From Lachnospiraceae bacterium 3-1 (GTDB taxonomy: Bacteria; Bacillota; Clostridia; Lachnospirales; Lachnospiraceae), in the NCBI GenBank assembly GCA_000403255.2, contig KE159596.1:62001-126000 (forward strand): a stretch of 64,000 nt of DNA. The letters run 5' to 3'. The notes under the pieces are model-generated. The model was not told the DNA's origin. It was given only the letters and a program-made list of their open reading frames with translations, and did no database searches. Both the position numbers and the translations under genes were made by a program. Position 1 is the first letter of the stretch. Each line of letters begins with the position of its first letter. This document shows, piece after piece, positions 28,374 through 36,589 of this stretch.

Positions 28374-29697
28374 TTATTTTTCCTTTCCGCTTAAACTTAA
28401 GAACCCATATGGACAGAATGACAAATAGAATACCGATTCCCGCCATAAGCAGCCTGTTCCTGCAAATCATTTGAAATCCATCTTGTATCACTTCATAGCC
28501 ACGCAATGTATTGTGCCTTATCATTAAAGTTGCTGCCCCCGTGTCCCCTGACAGTCCAGTTACTCCCTTATCAACCATCCACCAAAGGAATTGAACGGCA
28601 ATCGCAATCGGGGAGTCTGTGAGCAAAGTGAAAAATATTCCGATTGCGGATACCGCCATGACCTCTGGCAGAAGCCACCATAAAATGTATTTGATATACG
28701 CAAAATAGTCTACTGGGATACCTTTCTTAGCGCCAAACGATATAAGCGGCACAAGGGATTCCAAACTTAGCAGCAAAACAGGTATGAGAACCATAGTAAT
28801 ACTTGCCAAATATCTTGAAACCACCAGTCTTGCCGAAGATATTCTTTTGCTGTAAATCAATTCCGACGCATTGCCCATACGGTCTTTCATCCATATAAGC
28901 GCTACCAAAAATATAGGGTACAAGCCCAGTTCCAATCCCATACAATCACAAAATAACCGTGCAAAACCGCCTGTCACTTTATCATTGCTGATTGTCTGGT
29001 TATATTCCTCACATGCTTCCTCATAAGTCATTTCAGACATGCCGAAATAGGTAATCATCATTTCGGGGGAATACTGTGAACCGTTTTCTCCGATAATGCT
29101 TTCCATTTCCCGCATTAGTTCTTTGAAATGTTCATAAGTGACCTGTGATACAAAATGCTTATATTTATCATCTCCGCTTTCTGTGTCTGCCTTATTTCCC
29201 ATCACCGTATTCAAATTTCCTTTTTCATCAACACTCATTGCGTCAAAGGAAATAATTGTGCCTGTGACTGCTGGAAAATAATCTTCTGGCAAATCCTTTA
29301 ATTGTTCTTCCGTCAATCCCGTTATTTCACAAAGTATTTCAAGTACACGTTTTTGCTCATCATCGCTAAGCGTAATCGCTTTATAGTATCCAAGGGGATA
29401 TGTGGCGTAACGATTGCTTTCATATTCTGACAGTAACGCCCTTGTAACGCCCATCATGATTGCCGCTGGGTCATCCTCTGAAACTTTACTGCCAAAGTAA
29501 TCATCCTCCTCGGATGGTTTGGACAGTAATGAGCGTTCAAAACCTATATCTGCCGGAGGAATACCCTTTTCCCAATTGATTTCTGTTTTTGTCACTCCCC
29601 GAAAATTCTGGAACCAGCTAAATGCCAAAATAGCGATAAAGAAATAATAAATCACGCTTGCTGCAATCTTTTTACACTCTTTAAAATATAACTTCAT
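28303..29697 (-). CDS. ABC-2-type transporter permease, large subunit
   Basis: 464 residues. TM1 at about 12-27, then a long extracytoplasmic domain (about 30-245) rich in acidic residues, then five membrane segments in the C-terminal half (LGLYPIFLVALIW, YLASITMVLIPVLLLSLESLVPLI and so on). This one-plus-five layout is common in ABC-2 permeases for peptides. GGAGGG lies eight bases before the start, and the gene follows the ATPase gene by 15 bases. Substrate unknown. Confidence 0.75.
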   Translation of the reverse strand: MKLYFKECKKIAASVIYYFFIAILAFSWFQNFRGVTKTEINWEKGIPPADIGFERSLLSKPSEEDDYFGSKVSEDDPAAIMMGVTRALLSEYESNRYATYPLGYYKAITLSDDEQKRVLEILCEITGLTEEQLKDLPEDYFPAVTGTIISFDAMSVDEKGNLNTVMGNKADTESGDDKYKHFVSQVTYEHFKELMREMESIIGENGSQYSPEMMITYFGMSEMTYEEACEEYNQTISNDKVTGGFARLFCDCMGLELGLYPIFLVALIWMKDRMGNASELIYSKRISSARLVVSRYLASITMVLIPVLLLSLESLVPLISFGAKKGIPVDYFAYIKYILWWLLPEVMAVSAIGIFFTLLTDSPIAIAVQFLWWMVDKGVTGLSGDTGAATLMIRHNTLRGYEVIQDGFQMICRNRLLMAGIGILFVILSIWVLKFKRKGKINAANIYHKCFGHMQDKLSFGGKK

Positions 29698-29712
29698 CGT
29701 TCTATCCCTCCC

Positions 29713-30573
29713 TTAAGTCTGGCTTAACAGATACATATACCCATCTTCCAACGTAGGGGGTTGAAGCACATATTTTTCTTCTGGCTCCACGTCTGACAAT
29801 ACCCTGTACTGTGTGCCTGACTGTGAAGAAATGATATTTAAGACAGCATACTTTTCCTTGATCTGTTTATCCTGCTTTTTTGCCGCTGAAATAAGGTAAA
29901 CTTTTCCCTCTGCCTGTCCCACCAGTTCTTCCGTGCTGCCATTCCATATCATTTTCCCATCGTTCAATACTCCTATATTTTCACAACACGATTCAACATC
30001 CGAAGAAATATGGGTGGAAAGAATCACTATCCTGTCTTCTGCAAATTCACTTAGCAAATTTCGGAAACGAATACGTTCCTCTGGGTCAAGCCCTGCTGTC
30101 GGTTCGTCAACAATAAGGATTTGCGGGTTATGTAACAGCGCCTGTGCAATCCCCAGCCGTCTTTTCATCCCTCCCGATAAAGCCTTTACTTTCCTCCTCA
30201 TATCTTCTTTTAGATTTACCTGTTCAAGTAATGCCAATATTCTTTCTCTTCGGATTTTATCTGGAATTTCCGACAGCAGCCCAAGGTAATCCATTGCGCC
30301 ATAAACACTCATACCTCTGTAAAAAGAAAAATCCTGCGGAAGATAACCTACGATTTCCCGTATTTTACCTGTTTCTTTGATTGGGATACCATTCATACTG
30401 ATTTCCCCGCCTGACGCTTCTGATAGTGTCGCCAAAATTTTCATAAGGCTTGTTTTCCCTGCGCCATTGCGCCCAAGAAGCCCGTACATTCCAGAATGGA
30501 TTGTAACGGATACATTTTCAAGGGCTGTCTTTTTTCCATAGTTTTTGGAAAGATTTCTTATTACAATTTCCAT
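29713..30573 (-). CDS. ABC transporter ATPase
   Basis: 286 residues. Walker A LLGRNGAGKTSLMK, Q-loop LPQDFSFY, signature LSGGMKRRLGIAQALLHNP, Walker B ILIVDEPTAGLDPEER and H-loop STHISSDVES are all intact. The C-terminal 70 residues form the beta-rich tail seen in drug- and peptide-export ATPases. It powers the two permeases encoded directly downstream and is itself 72 bases downstream of the kinase gene. Confidence 0.93.
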   Translation of the reverse strand: MEIVIRNLSKNYGKKTALENVSVTIHSGMYGLLGRNGAGKTSLMKILATLSEASGGEISMNGIPIKETGKIREIVGYLPQDFSFYRGMSVYGAMDYLGLLSEIPDKIRRERILALLEQVNLKEDMRRKVKALSGGMKRRLGIAQALLHNPQILIVDEPTAGLDPEERIRFRNLLSEFAEDRIVILSTHISSDVESCCENIGVLNDGKMIWNGSTEELVGQAEGKVYLISAAKKQDKQIKEKYAVLNIISSQSGTQYRVLSDVEPEEKYVLQPPTLEDGYMYLLSQT

Positions 30574-30645
30574 AAATACAAAAACCTCCTTACTTGTGTT
30601 GTAAGGAGATTTTATAAGAGAAAAGCCAATTTTCCGAAAAGGATA

Positions 30646-31824
30646 TTAAAAAATTTTCAATTTGGCGGTTACACATGCCCCCTTTTCTTTCTGATTTCCG
30701 ACATACAATAAACCGCCATGTTTTTCACAAAGTATCTTACATACGCTTAAGCCTATACCAAAATGCTGTTTTTCCTTATCATTACTGTAAAATACAGTGG
30801 TTGCTTTTTCCAAATCTGCCGCTGAAAAACCTTTCCCGTCATCCTTTACCGTAAGAATGAGAAAATCTTTTTTGTGTGAAAGGTTTATGCTTACTTGTTT
30901 TTCCGCATATCTTAATGCGTTCTGCAGGAGATTTTCTAAAATCCGAAAAAACACGCCCTTATCTATTTGAATTTTGTCTATCGTAATGTTATTTGAAATA
31001 ATGATTTCTTTATCCCCCGTAAGCTGCTGCACATTGCTTCTTAATTCATTCAATAATAGTTTCACATTTTCAGACCGTTTTTCAATTTCAATATTTTCAA
31101 TCTTCTCAATATCCCGAACGCTCTTTACATATAGCTCCAAACGGTTTACCGCCCCCTGCATAGATGATACCGTATCGAAAAGCATATCTTCCGTAAGCTT
31201 ATCCTGTGGGATATTTTTCTCTAAATAGTCTAAATATCCTTTGAGGACGGTAATCGGCGTTCTTAAATCATGAGATACCGAAGCATTCAATAATTTCCTT
31301 TGTTCTAAGGATTCCCACAACGCTTTGTGTTTCTGCCGAAGCTCCCTGCGCATTTTTTCCATAGAACAGCATAACCGCCCTAACTCATCATCACCGTCAT
31401 ATTCAATGTGAAAGTCAAGATTATCCTCCTGTATTCTTTCCACGCCATTCTGTAACTGTGTGATAGGCTCCCGAAGCTTCTTTCGGTAATATACCGCCGC
31501 AGCCGCCCCAATCCCGACAGCAATATAAAAAACAGGCAGACCAACCATAGCAGCGTAAGAACCATAATAGGCGACAGTATCCCATCTGCTTAAAGGCTGC
31601 CATGTGATATTGTTGTTATCAATATCCAAAATATAATTGCCTGTGTTCTCATCCACCTGAAAATCAGGGGAATTTATCGTCATATACCGTTTCTTTAATA
31701 TTTCATGCTGCACTTGGTTTGCCGCAAAGATAGTGATAGACGATAACAGGGCAGTCACACATATCGTAACTAAAAAAGTAACTGCTATAGATGTCCTAAG
31801 CGACTTTGTTTTTATTTTGCCCAT
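30646..31824 (-). CDS. Sensor histidine kinase of the ABC operon
   Basis: 392 residues. TM1 at about 12-34, a short extracytoplasmic loop, TM2 at about 90-112, HAMP, HisKA with NASVSHDLRTPITVLKGYLDYLEKN, and HATPase with LLQNALRYAEKQ, VKDDGKGFS and HFGIGLSVCKILCEKHGG. The short sensor loop is typical of kinases that detect membrane-acting peptides, often with help from the transporter. It overlaps the regulator gene by 13 bases. Confidence 0.92.
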   Translation of the reverse strand: MGKIKTKSLRTSIAVTFLVTICVTALLSSITIFAANQVQHEILKKRYMTINSPDFQVDENTGNYILDIDNNNITWQPLSRWDTVAYYGSYAAMVGLPVFYIAVGIGAAAAVYYRKKLREPITQLQNGVERIQEDNLDFHIEYDGDDELGRLCCSMEKMRRELRQKHKALWESLEQRKLLNASVSHDLRTPITVLKGYLDYLEKNIPQDKLTEDMLFDTVSSMQGAVNRLELYVKSVRDIEKIENIEIEKRSENVKLLLNELRSNVQQLTGDKEIIISNNITIDKIQIDKGVFFRILENLLQNALRYAEKQVSINLSHKKDFLILTVKDDGKGFSAADLEKATTVFYSNDKEKQHFGIGLSVCKILCEKHGGLLYVGNQKEKGACVTAKLKIF

Positions 31825-32483
31825 TTATAACCAACTCCCCATACTGTTTCAATATAGTTTTTATCCGTATAAACTGACAGCTTATTCCGTATCTTTCGGA
31901 TATGTTCTTTTACTACAATGCTATCGCCCTCGCCATGATATCCCCAAAGTTTTTCATAGATAGTTTCCCTGTCAAAAACCATGCCTGCATTTTGGGAAAG
32001 AAAACGGATAATCTCAAATTCTTTATTTGAGAAGTCTAACTGTTCCTTACCATAAAATACCGTTCGGCTATTGTAATCAATCATCAATTCTTCATCAAAC
32101 CTTAGATTTTCAGCTGTGCCTTTTCTTTCTTCACGCCGAAGGTGCGCCGAAATTCTTGCCAATAATTCATCCATGCGAAAAGGTTTCGTAATATAATCAT
32201 CCCCGCCCACAGACAGCCCCTTTATCACATCCCGTTCCGTTACCCGCGCTGTCAAAAAAATAATCGGGCAGGATATATGCCCTCGGATAAGCTGGCACAA
32301 TTCCAATCCGTCCATTTCTGGCATATTGATATCCAACAATATAATATCTGGTATTACGTTTAATAGTTCTAACGCTTTTTTTGCATTTTCCGCTGTATAT
32401 ACGGAAAATTCTTCTCCTAAACATTTTTCCATCATGGATAATATCATTTCTTCATCATCAATAATCAGTATCTTGTATTTCAT
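31812..32483 (-). CDS. OmpR/VanR-family response regulator of the ABC operon
   Basis: 223 residues. Receiver with KILIIDDEEMILSMM, phospho-acceptor in IILLDINMPEMDGLEL and FLTARVTERDVIKGLSVGGDDYITKPF, followed by a winged-helix domain ending NYIETVWGVGYKWAK. AGGAG lies eight bases before the ATG at 32483. It is the first gene of a five-gene operon (regulator, kinase, ATPase, two permeases) that has its own promoter just upstream. Confidence 0.93.
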   Translation of the reverse strand: MKYKILIIDDEEMILSMMEKCLGEEFSVYTAENAKKALELLNVIPDIILLDINMPEMDGLELCQLIRGHISCPIIFLTARVTERDVIKGLSVGGDDYITKPFRMDELLARISAHLRREERKGTAENLRFDEELMIDYNSRTVFYGKEQLDFSNKEFEIIRFLSQNAGMVFDRETIYEKLWGYHGEGDSIVVKEHIRKIRNKLSVYTDKNYIETVWGVGYKWAK

Positions 32484-32547
32484 AGGCAATGCTCCTTATC
32501 AGTTAATCCCTTTATTGTAGCCGATAAAAGACAAATTTTCGACAATT

Positions 32548-32637
32548 TCATGCCAAGTGATTATAATTATACCCGTTATCTCCATTGCTATCAACAGCAT
32601 TGCATACGGGTGGCAGAAATTCAAATAGTGATTTCAT
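32548..32637 (-). CDS. 29-codon ORF in the leader of the two-component/ABC operon
   Basis: ATG at 32637 with AAAGGAG nine bases upstream, ending at a TGA at 32548. The peptide starts MKSLFEFLPPVCNAVDS and ends YNYNHLA. The operon promoter lies inside it. It could be a true small gene, a leader peptide or the shortened start of a lost mobile-element gene. Not recognised. Confidence 0.35.
   Translation of the reverse strand: MKSLFEFLPPVCNAVDSNGDNGYNYNHLA
32566..32594 (-). promoter_or_regulatory. Promoter of the two-component/ABC operon
   Basis: Minus-strand TTGATA (32589-32594) and TATAAT (32566-32571) with a 17-base spacer, about 80 bases ahead of the response-regulator start. Confidence 0.7.
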
Positions 32638-32722
32638 CTGCAAAAACTCCTTTTCTGTATGGTTTGGTTTTTGCGGGGTATCTGCAAGCAATGTATCAGC
32701 AGGCTGTACGTATATACTATCT

Positions 32723-33337
32723 TTAAGTTAAGTAAACCCCCAGTTCTTCTACGGTAACTCCATCAACACCACTTGCACCTTTGTTGGCAACTACCTTTTT
32801 ATAGGCTCTGTTCAGGTTCTCTTTTGATAAAGTCACTTCAATCAATTCCACTGTTGTTACTCCTCTGACTTATCCTAAAATTCGTACATATCCAGTATTC
32901 CTTGGTTACGTTCCTACTTTTCCTGTCCATCCGATTTCTGGCTCATGTACTATTTTAAACATAGCGATTTGTACTATAAATCGTTTCAGTCCTTCGGCTT
33001 TCACCTACTATGACTTCATCTGACTCCCTCTCCAAACCTTTTTCGACCATACCTTTCGGTATGTGAGTAGGGTCTCCCGAGGTAAGACATTAATCTTTCG
33101 TTCCACAACCTCTTGATTTACAACTTCGGTTTACGTTTACCTTTCGGGCTTCGATTTGATTTGCAACCTTACCCACCTAATCGCCTTATCAAGTTTCTGT
33201 ACGTAGGCGGGGGAACTTTGCTACACCACTTCCTCCATCCATACCATTACTGATACCGACTTGTGGTTCACTACACTTGGCGGTAAATACCCGTGACTGG
33301 ACTTTCACCAGTAAGATTAATGCCATGCTCGGCACAC
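32723..33337 (-). mobile_element. Group II intron, 5' part with maturase start
   Basis: The minus strand at 33337 begins GTGTGCCGAGCATGGC, the 5' end expected of a bacterial group II intron, followed by TACTGGTGAAAGTCCAGTC and about 470 bases with the purine-rich, hairpin-rich look of domains I-III. A GTG-started frame (32851-32723) then reads VELIEVTLSKENLNRAYKKV and ANKGASGVDGVTVEELG, the start of an intron reverse transcriptase, stopping after 42 codons. The remainder of the reverse transcriptase is missing. No other gene lies in this stretch. Confidence 0.8.
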
Positions 33338-33480
33338 AATATAATTTCTTTTCATCTTCTCGTGAGATACCGATATAGTGAAGAGTTGTATTGCGATCCG
33401 AATGTGAAAATATCCCTTGTAATTTATCTACAGTTGTTGCATCATATGGATGAAGCTTACCCGAAAAGAAAAAGCACTAA
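33338..33480 (-). pseudogene. Tyrosine recombinase (integrase) C-terminal remnant
   Basis: On the minus strand, directly upstream of the intron 5' end, one frame reads KLHPYDATTVDKLQGIFSHS followed by TTLHYIGISREDEKKLY. The H-x2-T-L-x-YIGIS pattern is the tail of the phage-integrase catalytic domain with its Tyr nucleophile. Upstream residues are lost to stops. The intron sits exactly at the end of this frame. Confidence 0.6.
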
Positions 33481-33517
33481 CGATTTACGTCAATGCTCCT
33501 TAATCAACTTATAACTA

Positions 33518-33772
33518 TCAATAATGATATCTACAAGTAAACACTATTAAATTGTTTCCTTCCACTTGATATACCAGTCTATGTTCATCCGTTATTCTTC
33601 TGCTCCACTTTCCAGCCAAATCATATTTTAGTGGTTCTGGTTTCCCCACACCTTCAAATGGACTTCTTTTTATATCCTTAATCAATTCATTTATTCTTTT
33701 GACAATTTTCTTGTCCATCTTCTGCCAATAAAGATAATCTTCCCAAGCATTTTCTGTGAAAGATATATTCAT
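33518..33772 (-). CDS. yoeB: Toxin YoeB, ribosome-dependent mRNA endonuclease
   Basis: 84 residues, full length for the family. The catalytic residues fall at the same positions as in E. coli YoeB: Glu46 in GKPEPLKY, Arg65 in TDEHRLVYQ and His83 in the C-terminal RYHY. It cleaves mRNA in the ribosomal A site when free of antitoxin. It starts three bases after the antitoxin gene. Both genes appear intact inside an otherwise decayed island, where addiction could explain retention. Confidence 0.95.
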   Translation of the reverse strand: MNISFTENAWEDYLYWQKMDKKIVKRINELIKDIKRSPFEGVGKPEPLKYDLAGKWSRRITDEHRLVYQVEGNNLIVFTCRYHY

Positions 33773-33775
33773 AGA

Positions 33776-34027
33776 TTAATCCTCCACTTCAAAATTTACA
33801 AGATTTCCATCCTCTGCCTGTTTCATAGACTCTTTTAACCACTCATAATTCGCTTTGCTTTCTCTTATATGAAGATTTTCCATCAGATTATCATACTGCG
33901 TCTGAGACATGAGCACAACATTTTCATCGTTTTTTCTCGTAATTATAGCAATGTCAGAATCATGTACAACCCGATCACAAACCTCTTTGAAGTTATTCCT
34001 TACATTCGAAAAATTAGTTGCTATCAT
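33776..34027 (-). CDS. yefM: Antitoxin YefM (Phd/YefM family)
   Basis: 83 residues. N-terminal DNA-binding fold (FSNVRNNFKEVCDRVVHDSDIAIITRKNDENVVLMSQTQYDNL) and an acidic C-terminal toxin-binding tail. It neutralises YoeB and represses its own promoter. RBS AAAGGAG precedes the start. Confidence 0.94.
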   Translation of the reverse strand: MIATNFSNVRNNFKEVCDRVVHDSDIAIITRKNDENVVLMSQTQYDNLMENLHIRESKANYEWLKESMKQAEDGNLVNFEVED

Positions 34028-34049
34028 ATGACTACTCTCCTTTAAATAA

Positions 34050-34078
34050 AGTATATTCTATACCCTTAGTATTGTCAA
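34050..34078 (-). promoter_or_regulatory. Promoter of yefM-yoeB
   Basis: Minus-strand TTGACA (34073-34078) and TATACT (34050-34055) with a 17-base spacer, 22 bases before the yefM start. Palindromic YefM operators usually overlap this position. Confidence 0.75.
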
Positions 34079-34099
34079 TATTTTGTACAATATTCTGTA

Positions 34100-34718
34100 C
34101 CAACGCACGGAAAGGGAAAACGCAAAACCCGAAACCAAAGGCATCTGGAATTGTTTCGTCGTTTTTTGGAACGTCAGACCATTTATGACTGGCATACGGC
34201 AAGCTTTCAGGGGAGAAATAATTATTGTAAAACCGATCCTGATGCAACCTTTATTCGCATGAAAGATAATCATATGAGAAACGTACAGTTAAAGCCAGGG
34301 TATCATGTACAGATTGCAGTAGACAGTGAATATATCGTGGCAACAGATATTTTTCAGGACCAGAATAATGTCTGGACGTTGGTTCCTTTTTGAAAGACAA
34401 TGAAAGAGAACCTAAGCTTCCGTTATCCAAGTGTAGCAACGGATTCCGGGTATGAAAGTGAAGAAGCATATACGCATCTGAGAAGTGTCAATCAGAAACC
34501 ATACATAAAATCACAGACTTATGAAAAATGGCTATGAATCGGAAGTAACGGTGTATGGATGTGAAGACTGTACAGGCTGTCCACATAAAGAGAAATGCAC
34601 CCGTGCCAAAGGGAACAAGCGGCTGTACATTTCCAAGAGTTTTTTAGAGAAGCGTCAGGAATCCTATGAAAATATCCTGAGCAAAAAAAGGGATTCTATA
34701 TCGGATGAACCGCTATAG
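34100..34718 (+). pseudogene. IS1182-like transposase remnant
   Basis: Plus-strand pieces in several frames read TDPDATFIRMKDNHMRNVQL, PGYHVQIAVDSEYIVATDIF, RYPSVATDSGYESEEAY and VYGCEDCTGCPHKEKCTRAK, the order found in IS1182-family DDE transposases. Frame changes near 34393 and 34510 and missing segments show it is dead. It differs clearly from the intact IS1182-family element at 44.9 kb. Confidence 0.7.
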
Positions 34719-34773
34719 AGCGAGGGCATCGCTCAATCATCTAATTTGATGACTTTGCGACAGCCCCTTTTAT

Positions 34774-35140
34774 TTACTTACGAACACCACATTTCTCACA
34801 ATATTCGTAATCACATTTTGTAATTGTTTTAGTGATTGGGGTCTCAAAGCAGCTACCATGTCCATATTCACGGTTCATACCAGCTTCCACATGATGTTTT
34901 TGCCAATCTTGAGAATTTTCAAATATCTATCCACAAGCACATCAGAGGGCATCGTATGTCACAGTTTCTTTTACATAATGTTTTACTCATTTATGCTGAC
35001 ATGCTACAGGTTTATTGCTTACAGGTTTGCGAGTGTCTTTCACAGTAACTTTACAGCGCAACGTCTTACTGCCTTTCACTTTTACTGTGATGACAGCAGA
35101 GCCTTTCTTTTTTACTTTTGCACCCGCCCCTTTAATTATA
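34774..35140 (-). pseudogene. C-terminal remnant of a Big2-type secreted protein
   Basis: On the minus strand one frame reads KVKKKGSAVITVKVKGSKTL and RCKVTVKDT, a Big2 repeat end, then after frame changes WQKHHVEAGMNREYGHGSCF and CDYEYCEKCGVRK before the stop at 34774. The Cys-pair ending resembles the C-terminal part of the intact protein at 47.1 kb. Nothing else is seen between the transposase remnant and ssrA. Confidence 0.5.
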
Positions 35141-35326
35141 GCCTAACGCATAGATACAGAATAAGTGAAAAGAGATACAGAACCGGGGGCAAGGATTTCC
35201 ACAAAAGAAAAAAATGATACAGTGATTGTCCGTCCGCTTGTCCTGCAAATGGGTAACGGTTCAATTACAGAACATATTCCTGTATATAATGATTTCATAT
35301 ACAGAGTTCGACTTAATACGTTTAAG

Positions 35327-35670
35327 TGGAGCTGAGGGGAATCGAACCCCTGTCCGAAAGTCAATTCACTATGGCATCTCCCATTACAGTCATTCCTTTC
35401 TCATTCCCTCTGCCGAACGCCGAATGACAGGCTTTCGGTTTTAGTAGCTTCATGATACGCCCATATCCGCAAAGCTTAGGATATGTCGTTTCCCACATCG
35501 TCGAAGCCGGTTACTTAAACTGTGGGTGATCTAAGGCCGACTGCTGCAACTAGGCAGCGATTGCTAAATTATCTTCAGCGTTTATATTTATTGTTCCCGT
35601 TGATGAGGCGGTCAGGAGCCGCCAATGGCTTCCATAGCTGCACAACCCCCGTCGAAACCAGTACAACCCC
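35327..35670 (-). ncRNA. ssrA: tmRNA
   Basis: The 5' end GGGGTTGTACTGGTTTCGAC pairs with the 3' acceptor strand CAGCTCC, and the 3' part carries the T-arm GGTTCGATTCC. The tag frame ends with NAEDNLAIAA and a TAG, the hydrophobic AA ending recognised by tail proteases; the exact resume codon is uncertain. CCA is not encoded. It rescues stalled ribosomes with SmpB, encoded 1.7 kb upstream on the same strand. Its 3' end borders the decayed island. Confidence 0.95.
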
Positions 35671-35701
35671 TGGTTTAGTTGATGTTGCTTCGCCTTTGTT
35701 C

Positions 35702-35731
35702 ATTATAAACATATCATTCTGGTTTTGTCAA
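35702..35731 (-). promoter_or_regulatory. Promoter of ssrA
   Basis: Minus-strand TTGACA (35726-35731) and TATAAT (35702-35707) with an 18-base spacer, about 30 bases upstream of the mature 5' end. Confidence 0.75.
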
Positions 35732-35750
35732 GAAGAAGGCTTTTATTTTT

Positions 35751-36481
35751 CTATCTATTTTTTTCCTTTGTTTTCCCAAAAATTTTATCTGCCAGCAACT
35801 CCAAAATCACTGCTAACACAAAGAAAAATACAACCGCAACAGCAGCTTTTCCAATCAAAATCTCAAAGGAATGCTTTTCCTGCCACTCATTATCAATGGC
35901 ATACCAAATATAATCTGTGGATGCCTGGTATTCTTCACAGATCGGTGCCAGTAGGTTTTTCGCTCCTTGGGAAAACCATGCTTTCTGCCAACTGGAAGTG
36001 CATCTAACTTTCCCTTTTTTATTTGTTTTGCCGTATTTTGGCTAACTTGGGCAAGAATATGGCTTCCATCTTCCAGCTCTAATACATAATAAGGAACATA
36101 ATCCAAAGAGACATCCAAGGGCGCCTGTTTTACAGCCGCTTTCTGTTTCCCAATGGCTCCATTTCTCCGTCTCTTAAAGGTATCCGCCCATTCTGCCAGG
36201 CTGTATACATTGGTTTTATGTATAGATTTTGGCTTTACAACCACATAATCCACATCATTTAACACTTCTTCCCACTCTGCTTGGCTGTGGATTTCCTCAA
36301 TTCCCTCACCAGCAGGATATCCCATATACAAGACACCTGGATTTTCCTCTATTTCCTTGCTGCTGACAGCCTCCGGCTGATTCATTTTCAACAAAATTCC
36401 TTCCACATTACATCCACTGAACACAAAAACTGCTGCTACCAATGAAACAATTACAAGTATAAAATCTAATATTTTTCTCAT
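35751..36481 (-). pseudogene. Frameshifted membrane-anchored lipoprotein-like gene
   Basis: The frame from 36481 begins MRKILDFILVIVSLVAAVFV then FSGC (lipobox-like, Cys24) and runs well to DALPVG. There it leaves a credible reading: the original frame continues with unlikely text, whereas another frame continues QKAWFSQGAKNLLAPICEEY and ends with a membrane segment (AAVAVVFFFVLAVILELLAD) and a stop at 35751. One small indel near 35990 explains this, as a true pseudogene or a sequencing error. The intact product would be about 240 residues with hydrophobic ends and an outside domain. Family not recognised. Confidence 0.55.
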
Positions 36482-36526
36482 GTTCTTCTTCCCTTTTGAT
36501 TGTTCTTTTTATTTTCAGTCATTGAT

Positions 36527-36559
36527 ACGGGGGCTTCCAACATCCTAGGAAGCCCCCCG
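36527..36559. terminator. GC-rich hairpin after the coiled-coil gene
   Basis: CGGGGGCTTCC and GGAAGCCCCCC face each other across about nine bases, between the 236-codon gene and the frameshifted gene. No T-run follows, so termination is uncertain. Confidence 0.4.
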
Positions 36560-36589
36560 TGATAACGGTTACCTAATACACACAAAAGG

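Noticed and set aside
35330-35360. tRNA-like T-arm (GGTTCGATTCC on the minus strand)
   Set aside because: It is the 3' end of tmRNA; no anticodon arm or cloverleaf is present. I found no tRNA or rRNA in the window.
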